DNA from: Apiotrichum sp. Y4204
Lineage: Eukaryota; Basidiomycota; Tremellomycetes; Trichosporonales; Trichosporonaceae
Assembly: GCA_025531455.1 (NCBI GenBank)
Contig: JAMYHL010000142.1
Coordinates: 1 to 42,001, forward strand
Length of the DNA stretch: 42,001 nt
Direction: 5' to 3'
The notes beneath the pieces are model-generated. The model did no database searches, was not told the DNA's origin, and saw only the letters and a list, made by a program, of their open reading frames with translations. Of this stretch, positions 41,243-42,001 are shown in pieces. Each line of letters begins with the position of its first letter. Positions within the stretch are counted from its first letter, which is position 1. The translations under genes were made by a program, and so were the position numbers.

Positions 41243-41899
41243 GGTGGATTGTTGCGGTTGGGAGCAGGTACTGTCAATTGGGCGATGGGAACATTCAATG
41301 AGCACCGTGGTGAGTACATCTCTGGCATAGCGCATTGTTGTCGACCGAGCTCGCCGGCCAGCTCCGCATGTCTCTGCTTTGCGCACGGCAGCCCACACAT
41401 ATGCCCACCGCAGTAGCTAGTAGCCGAGACCGTACCATGTTGTGGTTGCACATGCTGCATTTAGCCTCCCAAGCCTCGCAAGCGGCTCTGCCCACTTATC
41501 GCGCCCTGATAGCTTTATCCGTTATCCGGCCCTGCGAAGGTGGCCAGCGCCGCTGGCCTCGGCAATTAACGGCCTACCCGATTACATTGCTGTTTGTACA
41601 TCCATGCCGACCAAACCCCTACTTCATGGACAGTCCTACTTCCAACCCTCAACTTCGATCCTCAGCTCAAGGCAACTTGATTCATAGGTTGTTATTCTGT
41701 TCACAAGGGTTTCGATTTCTGCCGATGCCGACGATCACGCCTCCAGAAAGGAGTGCAGAATGCAGCGTGTATTAAGCCAGCACGGAATTTACTTCAGAGG
41801 GAGCGACTTTGGGTACAATCTTCAGGATTGAGAGGGGAGTGGAGAGAAGAGAGGCACACGACGCGGAAGGTTGAATCGACTGAGCGGGTGCGACGGCGA
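41243..41899. other. Upstream region of the amidohydrolase gene
   Basis: It holds the amidohydrolase promoter and possibly the 3' UTR of the gene to the right. No RNA gene, repeat or other coding region was recognised. Confidence 0.5.
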
Positions 41900-42001
41900 C
41901 TAGGCGGCGAGGCCGGCGGAGAGATTGCGCTCCATGGTCATGCGCGGAGGCACGAGGGGCGGACGGCCAATGCCGGAGCTGGTGCCGCCCATGGCGGGCT
42001 G
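41900..42001 (-). CDS. Possible C-terminus of a further gene (partial)
   Basis: Thirty-three codons and a stop are open to the window edge on the minus strand. They end in RPPLVPPRMTMERNLSAGLAA, a plausible disordered C-terminus in GC-rich, coding-like sequence. No family can be named. The call rests only on composition and the open frame, so it could be chance. Confidence 0.35.
   Translation of the reverse strand, partial: QPAMGGTSSGIGRPPLVPPRMTMERNLSAGLAA

Overview
This is nuclear DNA of a basidiomycete yeast or yeast-like fungus, most probably Tremellomycetes (Trichosporonales/Cryptococcus relatives). The reasons are GC-rich sequence, dense genes cut by very many tiny introns (about 69 inferred here, mostly 32-60 nt), CT-rich leaders, and protein families typical of that group. 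No bacterial, viral, transposon, CRISPR, rRNA or convincing tRNA sequence was seen. All gene models were spliced by eye. Every complete model closes in frame from ATG to stop, which is the main check on the exon borders; none is backed by transcripts or database searches.

Layout. 1-409 (-): 5' part of a NIMA-type kinase. 1950-3466 (+): RRP3 DEAD-box helicase. 3878-6159 (+): BTB/POZ protein, convergent with 6303-8960 (-): nucleoporin NUP84/Nup107. 10108-12170 (+): Ariadne-type RBR ubiquitin ligase. 13777-15179 (+): small membrane protein with an unusually long intron. 15996-17366 (-): TMA46 (CCCH zinc fingers) with two microexons. 18120-19302 (+): meiotic HOP2 with another microexon. 19917-20673 (+): nitroreductase-like flavoprotein. 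21606-26277 (+): STH1/SNF2 remodeller ATPase. 26278-29595: a 3.3-kb gene-poor gap with short tandem repeats. 29596-30540 (+): beta-carbonic anhydrase with a His/Asp-rich insert. 31140-33252 (+): DUF1308 (C7orf25-like) protein. 33472-34825 (-): coiled-coil/repeat protein, divergent from 35174-36259 (+): PML1/SNIP1 FHA protein. 36422-38479 (-): Zn-cluster protein. 39586-41242 (-): metal-dependent amidohydrolase. 41900-42001 (-): possible C-terminus of another gene.

The genes are mainly housekeeping (ribosome biogenesis, nuclear pore, translation, splicing, chromatin) and do not form a pathway cluster. The most unusual signal is in the introns: most end in CTGAC or CTAAC followed by only a few bases and then AG, so the putative branch adenosine sits about 6-8 nt from the splice site. 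Together with exons of 8-11 nt flanked by introns of 34-48 nt, this suggests a highly compact splicing system.
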